Assembly (NCBI RefSeq): GCF_023674425.1
Contig: NZ_CP098401.1
Span: 1,860,001 to 1,924,000 of the forward strand
DNA from: Sphingomonas donggukensis
GTDB taxonomy: Bacteria > Pseudomonadota > Alphaproteobacteria > Sphingomonadales > Sphingomonadaceae
Direction: 5' to 3'
DNA: 64,000 bases
Made by a program: the position numbers and the translations under genes. The notes beneath the pieces were generated by a model. It did not search any database. It was not told the origin of the DNA and saw nothing but the letters and a program-made list of their open reading frames with translations. This document shows positions 19,451 through 27,658 of the stretch, one piece after another. Every line of letters starts with the position of its first letter. Within the stretch, counting starts at the first letter, position 1.

Positions 19451-19513
19451 CTGCCGGCCCGAACTCCGCACCCACGCGATCATCGGCAGGGACGCTTCCC
19501 CGCCAATCTCATC

Positions 19514-20968
19514 TCACGCCGCATCGGCCCGCCGCCGCTCGCCGGGGCGCATCCGGCCCCAGGCCGTCACCGACCCCCGCGCGCTGCGCTTGGCGTGGTA
19601 CAGCGCGGTGTCCGCCCGGTGGATCAGCGCGCGGGGGCCGTCGACGTCCTCGCACAGGCTGGCGTGGCCGATCGTCGCCGACGTCTCGATCGCCCAGCCG
19701 CCGACGTGCACCGGCATGGTCAGCTCGATCCGCAGCCGCTCGGCCACCTCGTCGACCTGCGCCGCGGCGCGCCCGGTCAAGAGCAGCGCGAACTCGTCCC
19801 CGCCCAGCCGCGCGGCAAAGCCGCCGACCGGCGCCACTCGCCGCAGCCGGCGTCCCGCGGCGCGCAGCACGTCATCGCCGACCAGATGGCCGTGGCCGTC
19901 GTTGATCGCCTTGAACCGGTCCAGGTCGACCAGGATCAGCGCGAGCGGGTCGTTGGTCACCCGCGCCGCATCGACCGCGCGTTCGATCTCGGCGGTGAAG
20001 GCCGCGCGGTTGGCGATCGCGGTCAGCACGTCGATCGTCGCCGACCGGCGCAGGCTCTCCTCGATCGCGTGGCGGTCGGTCACGTCCTGGAACACGCCGA
20101 CGACGGAATCGGGGCGCCCGTCCTTCAACTCGATCTCGCCCATCGACCGCACCCGCCGCTGGCGGCCCTTGGCGGTCAGGAAATCGACCTCGATGTCGAA
20201 CGGCGCACCGGTCTCGATCGTGTTGGCCAGCGATTCGGTCACCTGCGCGCGGGCGTGGGGCGGAAAGAACTCCAGCGCATTCTGCAGCGGCGGCGCACCG
20301 CTGGGGTCGAGGTCGTAGATGCGGAACACCCCCTCCGACCAGGTGACCGCATCGTCCTCCAGCGCGAGGCGCCAGGATCCGATCTGCGCCATGCGCTCGG
20401 CCTGGCGGAACGCGCGATCGGTGCGGCGCAGCGCCTCGGCCTGCGCTTCGGCCTGGTGGCGCAGCGCGCGGGCCTCCAGCAACGCCTCGGCCAGTTGGCG
20501 CAGATGGTCGAGCGCGGAATGATGCGCGGCGCCAAACCCGCGCGCGCTGGTGTCGACCGCGCAGACCGCGCCGACCGGCACGCTGCTGCCTGTCGCCGGA
20601 TCGATCGCGGAAATCGCCTGTCCGGCATAGGCGCGCACGCCGGCGGAGCCGGTGACGAACGGGTTGTCGGCGAAGCGCGGATCGCGCGTCGCATCGCCCA
20701 CCACCAGCGGCGCGGCACTTTCGATCGTGTGGTTGCAGAACGCCTCCGACCGGCGGACCTCGGTCAGGTCGCTGCCGACCGCGGCGGCGACCCACTGGCG
20801 GTCGCGGTCGATCAGCGTGACCATGCCGATCGGGCAGTCGAGCAACGCCGCGGCCAACGCAGCCAGCGCCTCGAACTCGCGCTCGGGCGGCATGCCGGCC
20901 AGGTCCAGCGTCGCCAGCGCCCGCAGACGGCTGGCGTCGCGGGCCATGTCGGGGGTGGGATCGGGCAT
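19514..20968 (-). CDS. Diguanylate cyclase, GAF-PAS-GGDEF
   Basis: 484 aa. A GAF domain (about 30-165, with QWVAAAVGSDLTEVRRSEAF and FCNHTIES typical of sensor GAFs), a short coiled coil (165-190), a PAS domain (about 195-305, ending GVFQDVTDRHAIEESLRR) and a GGDEF domain (about 310-470). The active motif GGDEF is intact (389-393), with FKAINDGHGH(L)VGDDVL upstream, so it should make c-di-GMP. The RxxD inhibitory I-site is absent (PVGG there), so no classical product inhibition. No membrane segment: a cytosolic sensor. It is monocistronic. Confidence 0.93.
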   Translation of the reverse strand: MPDPTPDMARDASRLRALATLDLAGMPPEREFEALAALAAALLDCPIGMVTLIDRDRQWVAAAVGSDLTEVRRSEAFCNHTIESAAPLVVGDATRDPRFADNPFVTGSAGVRAYAGQAISAIDPATGSSVPVGAVCAVDTSARGFGAAHHSALDHLRQLAEALLEARALRHQAEAQAEALRRTDRAFRQAERMAQIGSWRLALEDDAVTWSEGVFRIYDLDPSGAPPLQNALEFFPPHARAQVTESLANTIETGAPFDIEVDFLTAKGRQRRVRSMGEIELKDGRPDSVVGVFQDVTDRHAIEESLRRSATIDVLTAIANRAAFTAEIERAVDAARVTNDPLALILVDLDRFKAINDGHGHLVGDDVLRAAGRRLRRVAPVGGFAARLGGDEFALLLTGRAAAQVDEVAERLRIELTMPVHVGGWAIETSATIGHASLCEDVDGPRALIHRADTALYHAKRSARGSVTAWGRMRPGERRRADAA

Positions 20969-21069
20969 GACCGGTGCGTATCTCGCGGCAGGTTAATTTT
21001 CCGGGTGCAGCGCCACCGTATCGGGCATAGAGCCAGCGCGATATTCAAACGCCAGAAGGACCAGCCGAG

Positions 21070-21723
21070 ATGAAATTCTTCGTCGATACCGCCGACACCA
21101 ATGACATCCGCGAACTGGCCGAGGCCGGGCTGGTCGACGGGGTCACCACCAACCCGTCGCTGATCCACAAGGCCGGCCGCGATTTCCTTGAGGTCGTTGC
21201 CGAAATCTGCACGATCACGCCGGGCCCGGTGTCCGCCGAAGTCGTCGCGCTCGACCACGACGGGATGATGCGGGAGGCCGAAATCCTCCGCAAGATCGCC
21301 GACAACGTCGCGGTGAAGGTGCCGCTGACGATCGACGGACTGAAGACGTGCAAAGCGCTGACCGACGACGGCACGATGGTGAACGTCACCCTGTGCTTCT
21401 CGGCCAATCAGGCGCTGCTGGCGGCAAAGGCGGGAGCGACCTTCGTCTCGCCGTTCGTCGGACGCCACGACGACGTCGGCCTCGACGGCATGGGCCTCAT
21501 CAGCGACATCCGCCTGATCTACGACAATTACGACTTCGCGACCGAGATCCTGGTCGCCAGCGTCCGCCACCCGATCCACGTGCTCGAAAGCGCAAAGCTC
21601 GGCGCCGACGTGATGACCGCGCCCCCAGCCGTCATCCGCCAGCTCGTCAAGCACCCGCTGACCGACAAGGGGATCGAGGGTTTCCTGGCCGACTGGGCAA
21701 AGTCGGGCCAGAAGATCGGCTGA
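21070..21723 (+). CDS. fsa: Transaldolase / fructose-6-phosphate aldolase family
   Basis: 217 aa, the short TalC/Fsa type. Begins [20 protein letters not shown], then [11 protein letters not shown], the Schiff-base lysine in VAVKVPLT (Lys83), [20 protein letters not shown] and [13 protein letters not shown] transaldolase role in the pentose phosphate pathway is most likely, since sphingomonads commonly have this as their transaldolase. AAGGACCAGCCGAG precedes the ATG. The xerC-type gene starts 10 bp after the stop, so the two are co-transcribed. Confidence 0.94.
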   Translation: MKFFVDTADTNDIRELAEAGLVDGVTTNPSLIHKAGRDFLEVVAEICTITPGPVSAEVVALDHDGMMREAEILRKIADNVAVKVPLTIDGLKTCKALTDDGTMVNVTLCFSANQALLAAKAGATFVSPFVGRHDDVGLDGMGLISDIRLIYDNYDFATEILVASVRHPIHVLESAKLGADVMTAPPAVIRQLVKHPLTDKGIEGFLADWAKSGQKIG

Positions 21724-21733
21724 CGCAGGTTCG

Positions 21734-22618
21734 ATGCACCCCATCCCGGCCCTGTACGCCCAGCACCTCGCCCGCGACCGGCGGCGGTCGGTGCATACGG
21801 TGCGGGCGTATCAGGCGACGGCGGAGCGGCTGATGACGTTCCTCCAGGGGCATTGGGGCGGCGCGGTCGAGCGGTCGGCGCTGGCGGGGGTGACCGCCGC
21901 CGACCTGCGCGCTTTCCTCGCCCGGCGGCGCGGCGAGGGGATATGTAATGCGTCGGCGGCGCGCGAGTTGTCGGCGGTGCGCGGCTACCTCGCCTGGGCG
22001 GTCGGTGAGGGCGCCACGCCGCGACTGAAGGGCCCGCGCGTCAAGAAGGGCGTCCCTCGCCCGATCGCCCCGGACGAGGTCGTGGCCCTCGCGGAGGACG
22101 TGGCCGATAATGCCGCCGAGCCCTGGATCGCCGCGCGCGACTGGGCGGTGCTGATGCTGCTGTACGGCGCGGGCCTGCGCATCGGTGAGGCGCTGGCGCT
22201 GACCCCCGCGGTGCTGCCGATCGGCGAGACGCTGGTCGTCACCGGCAAGCGGGCGAAGACGAGGATCGTACCGGTCCTGCCGCAGGTCGCCGAGGCGATG
22301 GACCGCTATCTGGCGCTCCAGCCGTGGCCGCTGGTGGCGAACGAGCCACTGTTCCGCGGGGCGAAGGGCGGGCCGCTGTCGCCCGGCCTGATCCGGCGAT
22401 CGGTGCAGGCGGCACGGGCCCGGCTCGGCCTGTCCGACCGCACCACCCCGCACGCCCTGCGGCACAGCTTCGCCACCCATCTATTAGGGCGCGGTGCCGA
22501 CCTGCGCGCGCTTCAGGAGTTGCTCGGCCACGCCAGCCTCAGCTCGACCCAGGTCTATACCGCGGTCGATGCCGCCCACCTGCTCGACGTCTATCGCAAC
22601 GCGCATCCGCGGGCGTAG
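21734..22618 (+). CDS. xerC: Tyrosine recombinase XerC
   Basis: 294 aa. N-terminal SAM-like core-binding domain (HTVRAYQATAERLMTFL) and a C-terminal catalytic domain with all tyrosine-recombinase residues: Arg149 (GAGLRIGEAL), Lys172 (GKRAKTR), HALRHSF (His240/Arg243), LGHASL (His266) and the nucleophile TQVYT (Tyr275). Length and the chromosomal context beside fsa argue for the housekeeping XerC that resolves chromosome dimers at dif, not a phage integrase. No dif-like or attachment site is visible nearby. Confidence 0.9.
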   Translation: MHPIPALYAQHLARDRRRSVHTVRAYQATAERLMTFLQGHWGGAVERSALAGVTAADLRAFLARRRGEGICNASAARELSAVRGYLAWAVGEGATPRLKGPRVKKGVPRPIAPDEVVALAEDVADNAAEPWIAARDWAVLMLLYGAGLRIGEALALTPAVLPIGETLVVTGKRAKTRIVPVLPQVAEAMDRYLALQPWPLVANEPLFRGAKGGPLSPGLIRRSVQAARARLGLSDRTTPHALRHSFATHLLGRGADLRALQELLGHASLSSTQVYTAVDAAHLLDVYRNAHPRA

Positions 22619-22622
22619 CATG

Positions 22623-23015
22623 TCATTCGGGGGTCATCCGCAACAGCTCGATCTCGCGCTTCAACCGCGAAATCTCCATGTCGTACACCCGCGTGCAATC
22701 GAGCCGCTTGGGCTTGGCCCCCAGCGGGATCGTGACCCGCATATAGGCCAGAGCATAGTCGGTGTTGTTGTTCAGCAGCGACACGCCGGTCCGGTAATCG
22801 GGCCGCTGCGCCTTGTTGCCGACGACGCCCATGTCGGCATAGGCGCCGCTGTTGTTGATCGACTGACGGCACCGCGTGCCTTCGGCGGTTTCGATCGAAT
22901 CCTCGCCGCCCGGCCCGATCGGGCTTTGTGGCAGGAAGATGCCCTGGGCCGTCGCCGTCGCGCTAGGCGCGATCAGCGAGACGGCGAGCAGTGAGGCGAG
23001 AGCAGACGCGCGCAT
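22623..23015 (-). CDS. Secreted protein with C-terminal coiled coil, unknown function
   Basis: 130 aa. Signal peptide (cleavage near TATAQ, residue 24), then GIFLPQSPIGPGGEDSIETA, a two-Cys region (GTRCRQSINNSGAY ... LDCTRVYDMEIS) and a C-terminal charged helix ISRLKREIELLR that looks like a short coiled coil. VRVTIPLG-type beta pairing precedes the helix. Last gene of a three-gene minus-strand cassette (23825 to 22623); its 5' end overlaps the previous gene by 53 bp. No family recognised; possibly a periplasmic assembly or tip component. Confidence 0.72.
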   Translation of the reverse strand: MRASALASLLAVSLIAPSATATAQGIFLPQSPIGPGGEDSIETAEGTRCRQSINNSGAYADMGVVGNKAQRPDYRTGVSLLNNNTDYALAYMRVTIPLGAKPKRLDCTRVYDMEISRLKREIELLRMTPE

Positions 23016-23379
23016 GGATCGGTTGTTCCTTCATGACCATTTTTTCGGCGCAGACCCGAAAAGTGAAGCTTTCTCCCGGCGCGAGGCCCCCCGCGACGAT
23101 CGTGAATTTGCGCGCCGCCTGGGCCCGCAGCGGCAATGGCATCGCCGGCACGCGCACGCGCGCCGGTGTCGCTTCGTCCTCGGCACCGATCGCATAGACG
23201 GTGAAGGCGGCGCGTTCGGCATAGGGATTGAACAAGGTCAGGTAGAACGCCTTGTCCGGCCCGTCGGTGACCCCTTCCTTGCGCAAGGGGCCGAGGCCGA
23301 CGGCGTGCGCGGGCGCGCCCGGCGACGCCAGCAGCGCAGCCGCGGCTAGGGCGGCGCCCGCCCGCGTCACTGCTGGCAC
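22963..23379 (-). CDS. Secreted Ig-like protein, weakly pilus-chaperone-like
   Basis: 138 aa. Signal peptide (to about residue 26, APAHA), then a single predicted Ig-type beta domain: DKAFYLTLFNPYAERAAFTV, VRVPAMPLPLRAQAARKFTI and GLAPGESFTFRVCAEK. This resembles the N-terminal domain of PapD-family chaperones, but only half the usual length. The pattern is suggestive, not proof. It overlaps the upstream gene by 13 bp and the downstream gene by 53 bp, so the three are translationally linked. Confidence 0.7.
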   Translation of the reverse strand: MPAVTRAGAALAAAALLASPGAPAHAVGLGPLRKEGVTDGPDKAFYLTLFNPYAERAAFTVYAIGAEDEATPARVRVPAMPLPLRAQAARKFTIVAGGLAPGESFTFRVCAEKMVMKEQPIHARVCSRLTARRLADRA

Positions 23380-23825
23380 GTCACGACGGTGCGGACGGTG
23401 TAGAGGCCGCTCGCGAAGCCGCTCGCGCTCTGCACCCGCGAATTGACCGTGATCGTGTCGAGCAGCGCGCCGCCCGACATGCTCGACGCACCGCTGGTAT
23501 AGGCCTGGGTATGGCCGCTCAGCGCCTGGTAGCGGATCGCGGTGGTGGCGGTGCCCGAGAAACCGGCGGGCGTCGTCAGCGACGGCGCCGAGAAGCTGAG
23601 CGTCGGCGCCGAACCGACCGCCACGACCGCCAGCACCGCGGCGACGCCGGTGCCCGTCTCGGAACTCAGCGTCTGGCCATCGCTCGACGGGCCGAGCACG
23701 CCAGGCGTACCGACGTTCAGCACGCAGCTGTTGACCAGCGCGCCGGTGAACACGACGTCCGCCGCCGCGGCGGGCGAGGCCGCGATCATCGCCGGCAGCA
23801 GCAGGCTGGGGATCAGATACCGCAT
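23367..23825 (-). CDS. Secreted Ser/Thr-rich beta protein, possible pilin-like/SCPU-like subunit
   Basis: 152 aa, first gene of the cassette. Signal peptide MRYLIPSLLLPAMIAASPAAAA, mature start DVVFTGALVNSCVLNVG. Two Cys (34 and about 150) could join the first and last strands, as in spore-coat-U/fimbrial subunits. The middle is rich in Ser, Thr, Gly and Ala (TLSSETGTGVAAV, TSGASSMSGGAL). AGGAGGAAAT on the coding strand gives a very strong ribosome site. Unknown family; a fibre or surface subunit fits the neighbours. Confidence 0.72.
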   Translation of the reverse strand: MRYLIPSLLLPAMIAASPAAAADVVFTGALVNSCVLNVGTPGVLGPSSDGQTLSSETGTGVAAVLAVVAVGSAPTLSFSAPSLTTPAGFSGTATTAIRYQALSGHTQAYTSGASSMSGGALLDTITVNSRVQSASGFASGLYTVRTVVTCQQ

Positions 23826-23936
23826 AGATTTCCTCCTGAAATTACAGGACGAATTCTGACGACGGCGGGTTAGATCAACGTGGACGATCGATCCGAGATG
23901 GCGCGATATTGCGCTAGTGCGTCCGTTCCGGATCGA

Positions 23937-24545
23937 TCACGCGTCGCGGACGCGGGGTTTCCAGGTGACGACGCGGTACAGATAGCCGGCAATGATCGCG
24001 ACCGTCAGGCCGATCGCGGCGGGGCCGACGTAATCGCCGAGCTTGTCGAAATTGGCGCCGAGATAATATCCCGCCCCCGCCAGCACGCTGTTCCAGATCG
24101 CGCTGCCGAGGAATGTCGCGACGGCGAAGCGCCAGTGCGGCATCTTCGCCATGCCCGCGGGCAGCGAGATCATCGTGCGGAAGGTGGGCAGGAAGCGAAA
24201 GACGAACACCGTCTTGCCGCCATGCTTCAGGAAGAAGCGGTGCAGCTTCTCGACGTCCTCCCACTCGACCGTCAGCCACCGGCCCCACCGCGTCACGAAC
24301 GGCTCAAGCCCGCGGTAGCCGAACCGCCGCCCGATCGCGTACCAGAAATAATTCCCCGCGGTGGTCCCGGCGGTGCCCCACAGGATCAGCGGCACGACCG
24401 CCATGTCGCCGCGCGCGACCGCCATGCCGCCCAGCCCCATGATGACCTCTGACGGCACCGGCGGAACGACATTCTCCAGCGCCATCAGCAGGAATATGCC
24501 GACATATCCGCCCCAGGCGATCGCATCGAGGATGAAGTTGGTCAT
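23937..24545 (-). CDS. DedA-family membrane protein
   Basis: 202 aa VTT/DedA integral membrane protein. Hallmarks: ENVVPPVPSEVIMGLGG near the N-terminus, GTTAGNYFWYAIGRRFGYRG, FFLKHGGKTVFVFRFLPTFR and SLPAGMAKM. DedA proteins are flippase-like for undecaprenyl phosphate or phospholipids and support envelope homeostasis and peptide resistance; the substrate here cannot be read. About five hydrophobic segments. It precedes no partner gene; the gap to gshB holds a long inverted repeat. Confidence 0.93.
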   Translation of the reverse strand: MTNFILDAIAWGGYVGIFLLMALENVVPPVPSEVIMGLGGMAVARGDMAVVPLILWGTAGTTAGNYFWYAIGRRFGYRGLEPFVTRWGRWLTVEWEDVEKLHRFFLKHGGKTVFVFRFLPTFRTMISLPAGMAKMPHWRFAVATFLGSAIWNSVLAGAGYYLGANFDKLGDYVGPAAIGLTVAIIAGYLYRVVTWKPRVRDA

Positions 24546-24603
24546 GCGTGGGGGCTAACTCGCGGGGGGTCGGGAAGGTCCGATCGGAAGGAAGAAGAAG
24601 GGG

Positions 24604-24760
24604 TTGGGCGCCCCGGCGGGCGCAAGGCGCGGAGGCGCGAAGATGTTTGCGCGAGATGCTTGCGATCGGAAGACAACACAGGGCCTGATACGGGCTGCTG
24701 CGCAGCCAAGCAGTACCGCAACCTTGGCGCCTCCGCGCCTTGCGCCCGCAGGGCGCCCAA
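24604..24760. repeat. MITE-like element with 34-bp terminal inverted repeats
   Basis: Left end TTGGGCGCCCCGGCGGGCGC...GGAGGCGC (24604-24638) is the near-perfect reverse complement of the right end (24727-24760), with one indel and one mismatch. The 88-bp centre is not palindromic and has no open frame of note. There is no clear target-site duplication. It fills the gap between gshB and dedA (both minus strand), so it would be transcribed as a long hairpin if the two are co-transcribed. Confidence 0.75.
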
Positions 24761-24762
24761 GA

Positions 24763-25731
24763 TCACCCCTTCTTCATCGCCCCCACCCGCCGCTCGATAG
24801 CATCCCAGATCATCCCCGCCGTATCCGTCCCGTTGAACCGGTCGATCGCGACGATCCCGGTCGGCGAGGTTACGTTGATCTCTGTCAACCATTCGCCGCC
24901 GATCACGTCGATCCCGACGAAGATCAGCCCCCGGCGCTTCAGTTCGGGCTTCAGCGCGGCGCAGATTTCCTCCTCGCGCGCGGTCAGTTCGGTCTTCACC
25001 GCCGATCCGCCGACCGCCAGGTTCGACCGGATCTCGCCCTCGCCCGGCAGGCGGTTGATCGCACCCGCGACTTCGCCATCGACCAGCACGATACGCTTGT
25101 CGCCCTGCGCCACGCCCGGCAGGAACGCCTGGATCATGTGCGGCTCGCGCCAGGTCATGTTGAACACCTCGATCAGCGCCGACAGGTTCGCGCCATCGCT
25201 GTCGACCTTGAAGATCGCCTTGCCGCCGTTGCCGTGCAGCGGCTTGACCACGATCGCGCCGTGCTTGGCTAGAAAGGCGCGCGCCTCGTCCAAACTGCGC
25301 GTCACCAAGGTGGGCGGCATAAAACGGGCGAAGTCGAGCACCCACACCTTCTCGGGTGCATTCCGCACGCTCGCCGGATCGTTGACCACCAGCGTGCGGT
25401 CGGCGATCCGCTCGAGCAGGTGGGTCGCGGTGATGTAGCCCAGGTCGAACGGCGGATCCTGCCGCATCAGCACCACATCGGCCTCGTCGCCGAGGTCGAG
25501 ATTCACCGCTTCGCCGAACGTGAAGTGATCGCCATCGACCCGCTGCACCGTCACCGGATGCGCGCGTGCCCACACCCGCCCGTCGGCGTAGTTCAAATCC
25601 TCCGCCGCATAGTGGAACAGCCGGTGCCCGCGCGCCTGCGCCGACAGCATCAGCGCGAAGCTCGAATCCCCCGCGATGTTGATCGAATCGAGCGGGTCCA
25701 TCTGGACGGCGACGGTCAGTGGCTGGGTCAT
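24763..25731 (-). CDS. gshB: Glutathione synthase
   Basis: 322 aa ATP-grasp ligase joining glycine to gamma-glutamylcysteine. Family segments: LTVAVQMDPLDSINIAGDSS, VLMRQDPPFDLGYIT, VVKPLHGNGGKAIF, LPGEGEIRSNLAVGGSAVKT and LTEINVTSPTGI. The start at 25731 (MTQPLTVAVQMDP) is the family start; 48 bp of additional open frame upstream are not conserved-looking. The yraN stop is 32 bp upstream, suggesting one transcript. Confidence 0.96.
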   Translation of the reverse strand: MTQPLTVAVQMDPLDSINIAGDSSFALMLSAQARGHRLFHYAAEDLNYADGRVWARAHPVTVQRVDGDHFTFGEAVNLDLGDEADVVLMRQDPPFDLGYITATHLLERIADRTLVVNDPASVRNAPEKVWVLDFARFMPPTLVTRSLDEARAFLAKHGAIVVKPLHGNGGKAIFKVDSDGANLSALIEVFNMTWREPHMIQAFLPGVAQGDKRIVLVDGEVAGAINRLPGEGEIRSNLAVGGSAVKTELTAREEEICAALKPELKRRGLIFVGIDVIGGEWLTEINVTSPTGIVAIDRFNGTDTAGMIWDAIERRVGAMKKG

Positions 25732-25762
25732 GCCCGGCAGGTAGGCACGCATACGTCCTTTG

Positions 25763-26143
25763 TCACCCGATCCACGCATTCTCGATATGCTGGGGCACCT
25801 GTCCGGGGGCGAGCAGGATCACATCGACGCGAATGTCGTCGCCGGGGCCGGCATAGCGCGGCATCAGATACTCCGCCGCCGCCGCGACGCGCGACAGCCG
25901 GCGATGGTCGATCGCGATATCGCGCTCGGCGACCGACTGGCGCGCCTTCACCTCGACGAACGCGACCAGATTACCGCGCCGCGCGACGATGTCGACCTCG
26001 CCCGCCGGCGTGCGGACGCGGCGGTCGAGGATCTGCCAGCCCTTCAGCCGCAGCCACCACCCCGCAATCCGCTCCCCCCGCCGCCCCGCGGCCTCGGCGG
26101 CGCGGCGGTCGCGCTTGGGCGGTGTCGGGGAAGCGATCGGCAT
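25763..26143 (-). CDS. YraN/UPF0102 family nuclease-like protein
   Basis: 126 aa. Contains RRGERIAGWWLRLKGWQILD, GEVDIVARRGN and AFVEVKAR: the E...VD(I)...VEVK pattern of the small PD-(D/E)xK (Holliday-resolvase-like) fold of UPF0102. Function in cells is unsettled. The start at 26143 (MPIASPTPPKRD) matches family length; the frame is open for another 100 codons upstream but that part is not family-like. Upstream of gshB in the same direction. Confidence 0.9.
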   Translation of the reverse strand: MPIASPTPPKRDRRAAEAAGRRGERIAGWWLRLKGWQILDRRVRTPAGEVDIVARRGNLVAFVEVKARQSVAERDIAIDHRRLSRVAAAAEYLMPRYAGPGDDIRVDVILLAPGQVPQHIENAWIG

Positions 26144-26279
26144 GGCATGGGACTGCCTCGCCACCGCGCACTCGACAAGCCCGCCTGCACCGAAACTGCA
26201 CGGCGATTCCTCGACAGCCTCGCTTCCCCTCGCGCCACCCCACCCGGTATCCTCCGGCATCGCATCGAGGGGACCGACC

Positions 26280-26813
26280 ATGACGCCGACCGCAGCCACC
26301 GCCTTACGCGGCCACCGCATCCGCATTGCCGCGTGGAGCGTGGCGGCGCTCCTGCTCCTGACCCCGCTGGTGGCCATGCAATTCACCACCGAGGTCGTCT
26401 GGACGCCCGGCGACTTCCTGTTCGCGGCGATCATGATGGGCACGGTCGGCCTGCTCGTCGAGCTGGCGGTGCACGCGACCAGCGACTGGTCCTATCGCGG
26501 CGGCGTGATGATCGCGGTGGCGGTTTCGTTCCTGATCGTGTGGATCAACCTGGCGGTCGGCATCATCGGATCGGAGGATAACCCGGCGAACCTGATGTTC
26601 TTCGCCGTGCCACTGATCGCGGGCGCAGGGGCCGTGATCGCCCGCTTCCGCCCGCTCGGCATGTACCGCGCGATGATCGCCGCCGCGATCGGCCAAGTGG
26701 CGACGTTCGCGATCGCCCTGGTCGCCGGCTGGGCCTTCATCGGCCCGATCACTCTGGGATTCACGTTCCTGTGGCTGTGCGCGGCACGCCTGTTCTACAC
26801 AGCCGCGCGCTAA
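26280..26813 (+). CDS. Integral membrane protein, unknown function
   Basis: 177 aa with about five hydrophobic helices (IAAWSVAALLLLTPLVAMQF; FLFAAIMMGTVGLLVELAVH; VMIAVAVSFLIVWINLAVGI; LIAGAGAVIARFR; ATFAIALVAGWAFI). The VAMQFT-EV-WTPGDF segment after helix 1 is a feature of sphingomonad hypothetical membrane proteins I have seen but cannot name. GAGGGG lies 9-14 nt upstream. The last 4 bp overlap the convergent rsmI stop. Confidence 0.82.
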   Translation: MTPTAATALRGHRIRIAAWSVAALLLLTPLVAMQFTTEVVWTPGDFLFAAIMMGTVGLLVELAVHATSDWSYRGGVMIAVAVSFLIVWINLAVGIIGSEDNPANLMFFAVPLIAGAGAVIARFRPLGMYRAMIAAAIGQVATFAIALVAGWAFIGPITLGFTFLWLCAARLFYTAAR

Positions 26814-27646
26814 CCCTTTAGCGCCGTCGCCCGCGCGTAGAGCTCGCGGCGGTCGAGCCCCAGGCGCTTCGCCACCTCTCCCGCCGCCTTCGATGCCGGC
26901 AGCCGCGTCATCGCTTCCACCAGCGCGGCGTCGATGTCGTCCTCGCTCGTCTCGATCACGACCTCGCCCGGCGGCGCCACGATCACGACGATCTCGCCCT
27001 TGGGCGGAGCATCGGCATAGCGGGCGGCGAGTTCGGTAAGCGTCCCCGTCACGCATTCCTCGAACCGCTTGGTGATCTCGCGCGCGACGCCAGCCTCGCG
27101 GTCGCCCAGCCGCTCGGCCAACGCCGTCAGCGTCACCGCCAGTCGCGGCCCCGATTCGTACAGGATCAAGGTCGCCCGCACTGCCGCCACTTCGGCGATA
27201 GCGGTTGCTCGCGCGCCAGCCTTGGGCGGCAGGAAGCCGAGAAAAAGGAACCGGTCGGTCGGCAGTCCCGCCAGCGTCAACGCCGCCACCGCCGCGCACG
27301 GTCCCGGTACCGTCACCACCAGATGCCCCGCCGCCCGCGCGTCGCGCACCAGCTTATACCCGGGGTCGGAGATCAGCGGCGTACCCGCGTCGCTGACCAG
27401 CGCCACCACCTCGCTACCCATCCGTGCGACCAGCCCGGGGCGCACGCCTTCGGCATTATGGTCGTGATACGGCGTCATCGGGCGCTTCACGCCGATGTGG
27501 TGGAGCAGCTTCGCGGTCACCCGGCTGTCCTCGACCGCGATCACGTCGGCGCGGGCGAGCACCTCCGCGGCGCGCGGAGTCAGGTCACCGAGATTGCCGA
27601 TCGGGGTCGCGACGATGTAGAGGCCGGGGGCAAGTTCTGCGTTCAT
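26810..27646 (-). CDS. rsmI: 16S rRNA (cytidine1402-2'-O)-methyltransferase
   Basis: 278 aa. SAM-dependent tetrapyrrole-methylase-fold enzyme; starts GLYIVATPIGNLGDLTPRA, with AEDSR, PYHDHN, LVSDAGTPLISDPGY and TVPGPCA segments diagnostic for RsmI. The C-terminal extension (ASKAAGEVAKRLGLDRRELY) is the RsmI HTH-like tail. It is divergent from the LpoA-like gene, with start codons only 12 bp apart, so the promoters overlap the coding starts. Confidence 0.96.
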   Translation of the reverse strand: MNAELAPGLYIVATPIGNLGDLTPRAAEVLARADVIAVEDSRVTAKLLHHIGVKRPMTPYHDHNAEGVRPGLVARMGSEVVALVSDAGTPLISDPGYKLVRDARAAGHLVVTVPGPCAAVAALTLAGLPTDRFLFLGFLPPKAGARATAIAEVAAVRATLILYESGPRLAVTLTALAERLGDREAGVAREITKRFEECVTGTLTELAARYADAPPKGEIVVIVAPPGEVVIETSEDDIDAALVEAMTRLPASKAAGEVAKRLGLDRRELYARATALKG

Positions 27647-27658
27647 GAGGGGATAGCT

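Noticed and set aside
19233..19475. Minus-strand frame with WAPAFAGA-type peptides
   Set aside because: Encoded entirely by palindromic intergenic repeats; the same peptides appear wherever the repeat is translated.
19355..21073. 572-codon plus-strand frame opposite the diguanylate cyclase
   Set aside because: Shadow of the GGDEF gene; the reverse strand has clear GAF, PAS and GGDEF motifs.
21734..22618. Integrase of a mobile element
   Set aside because: Length, position beside fsa and absence of att sites or cargo fit housekeeping XerC.
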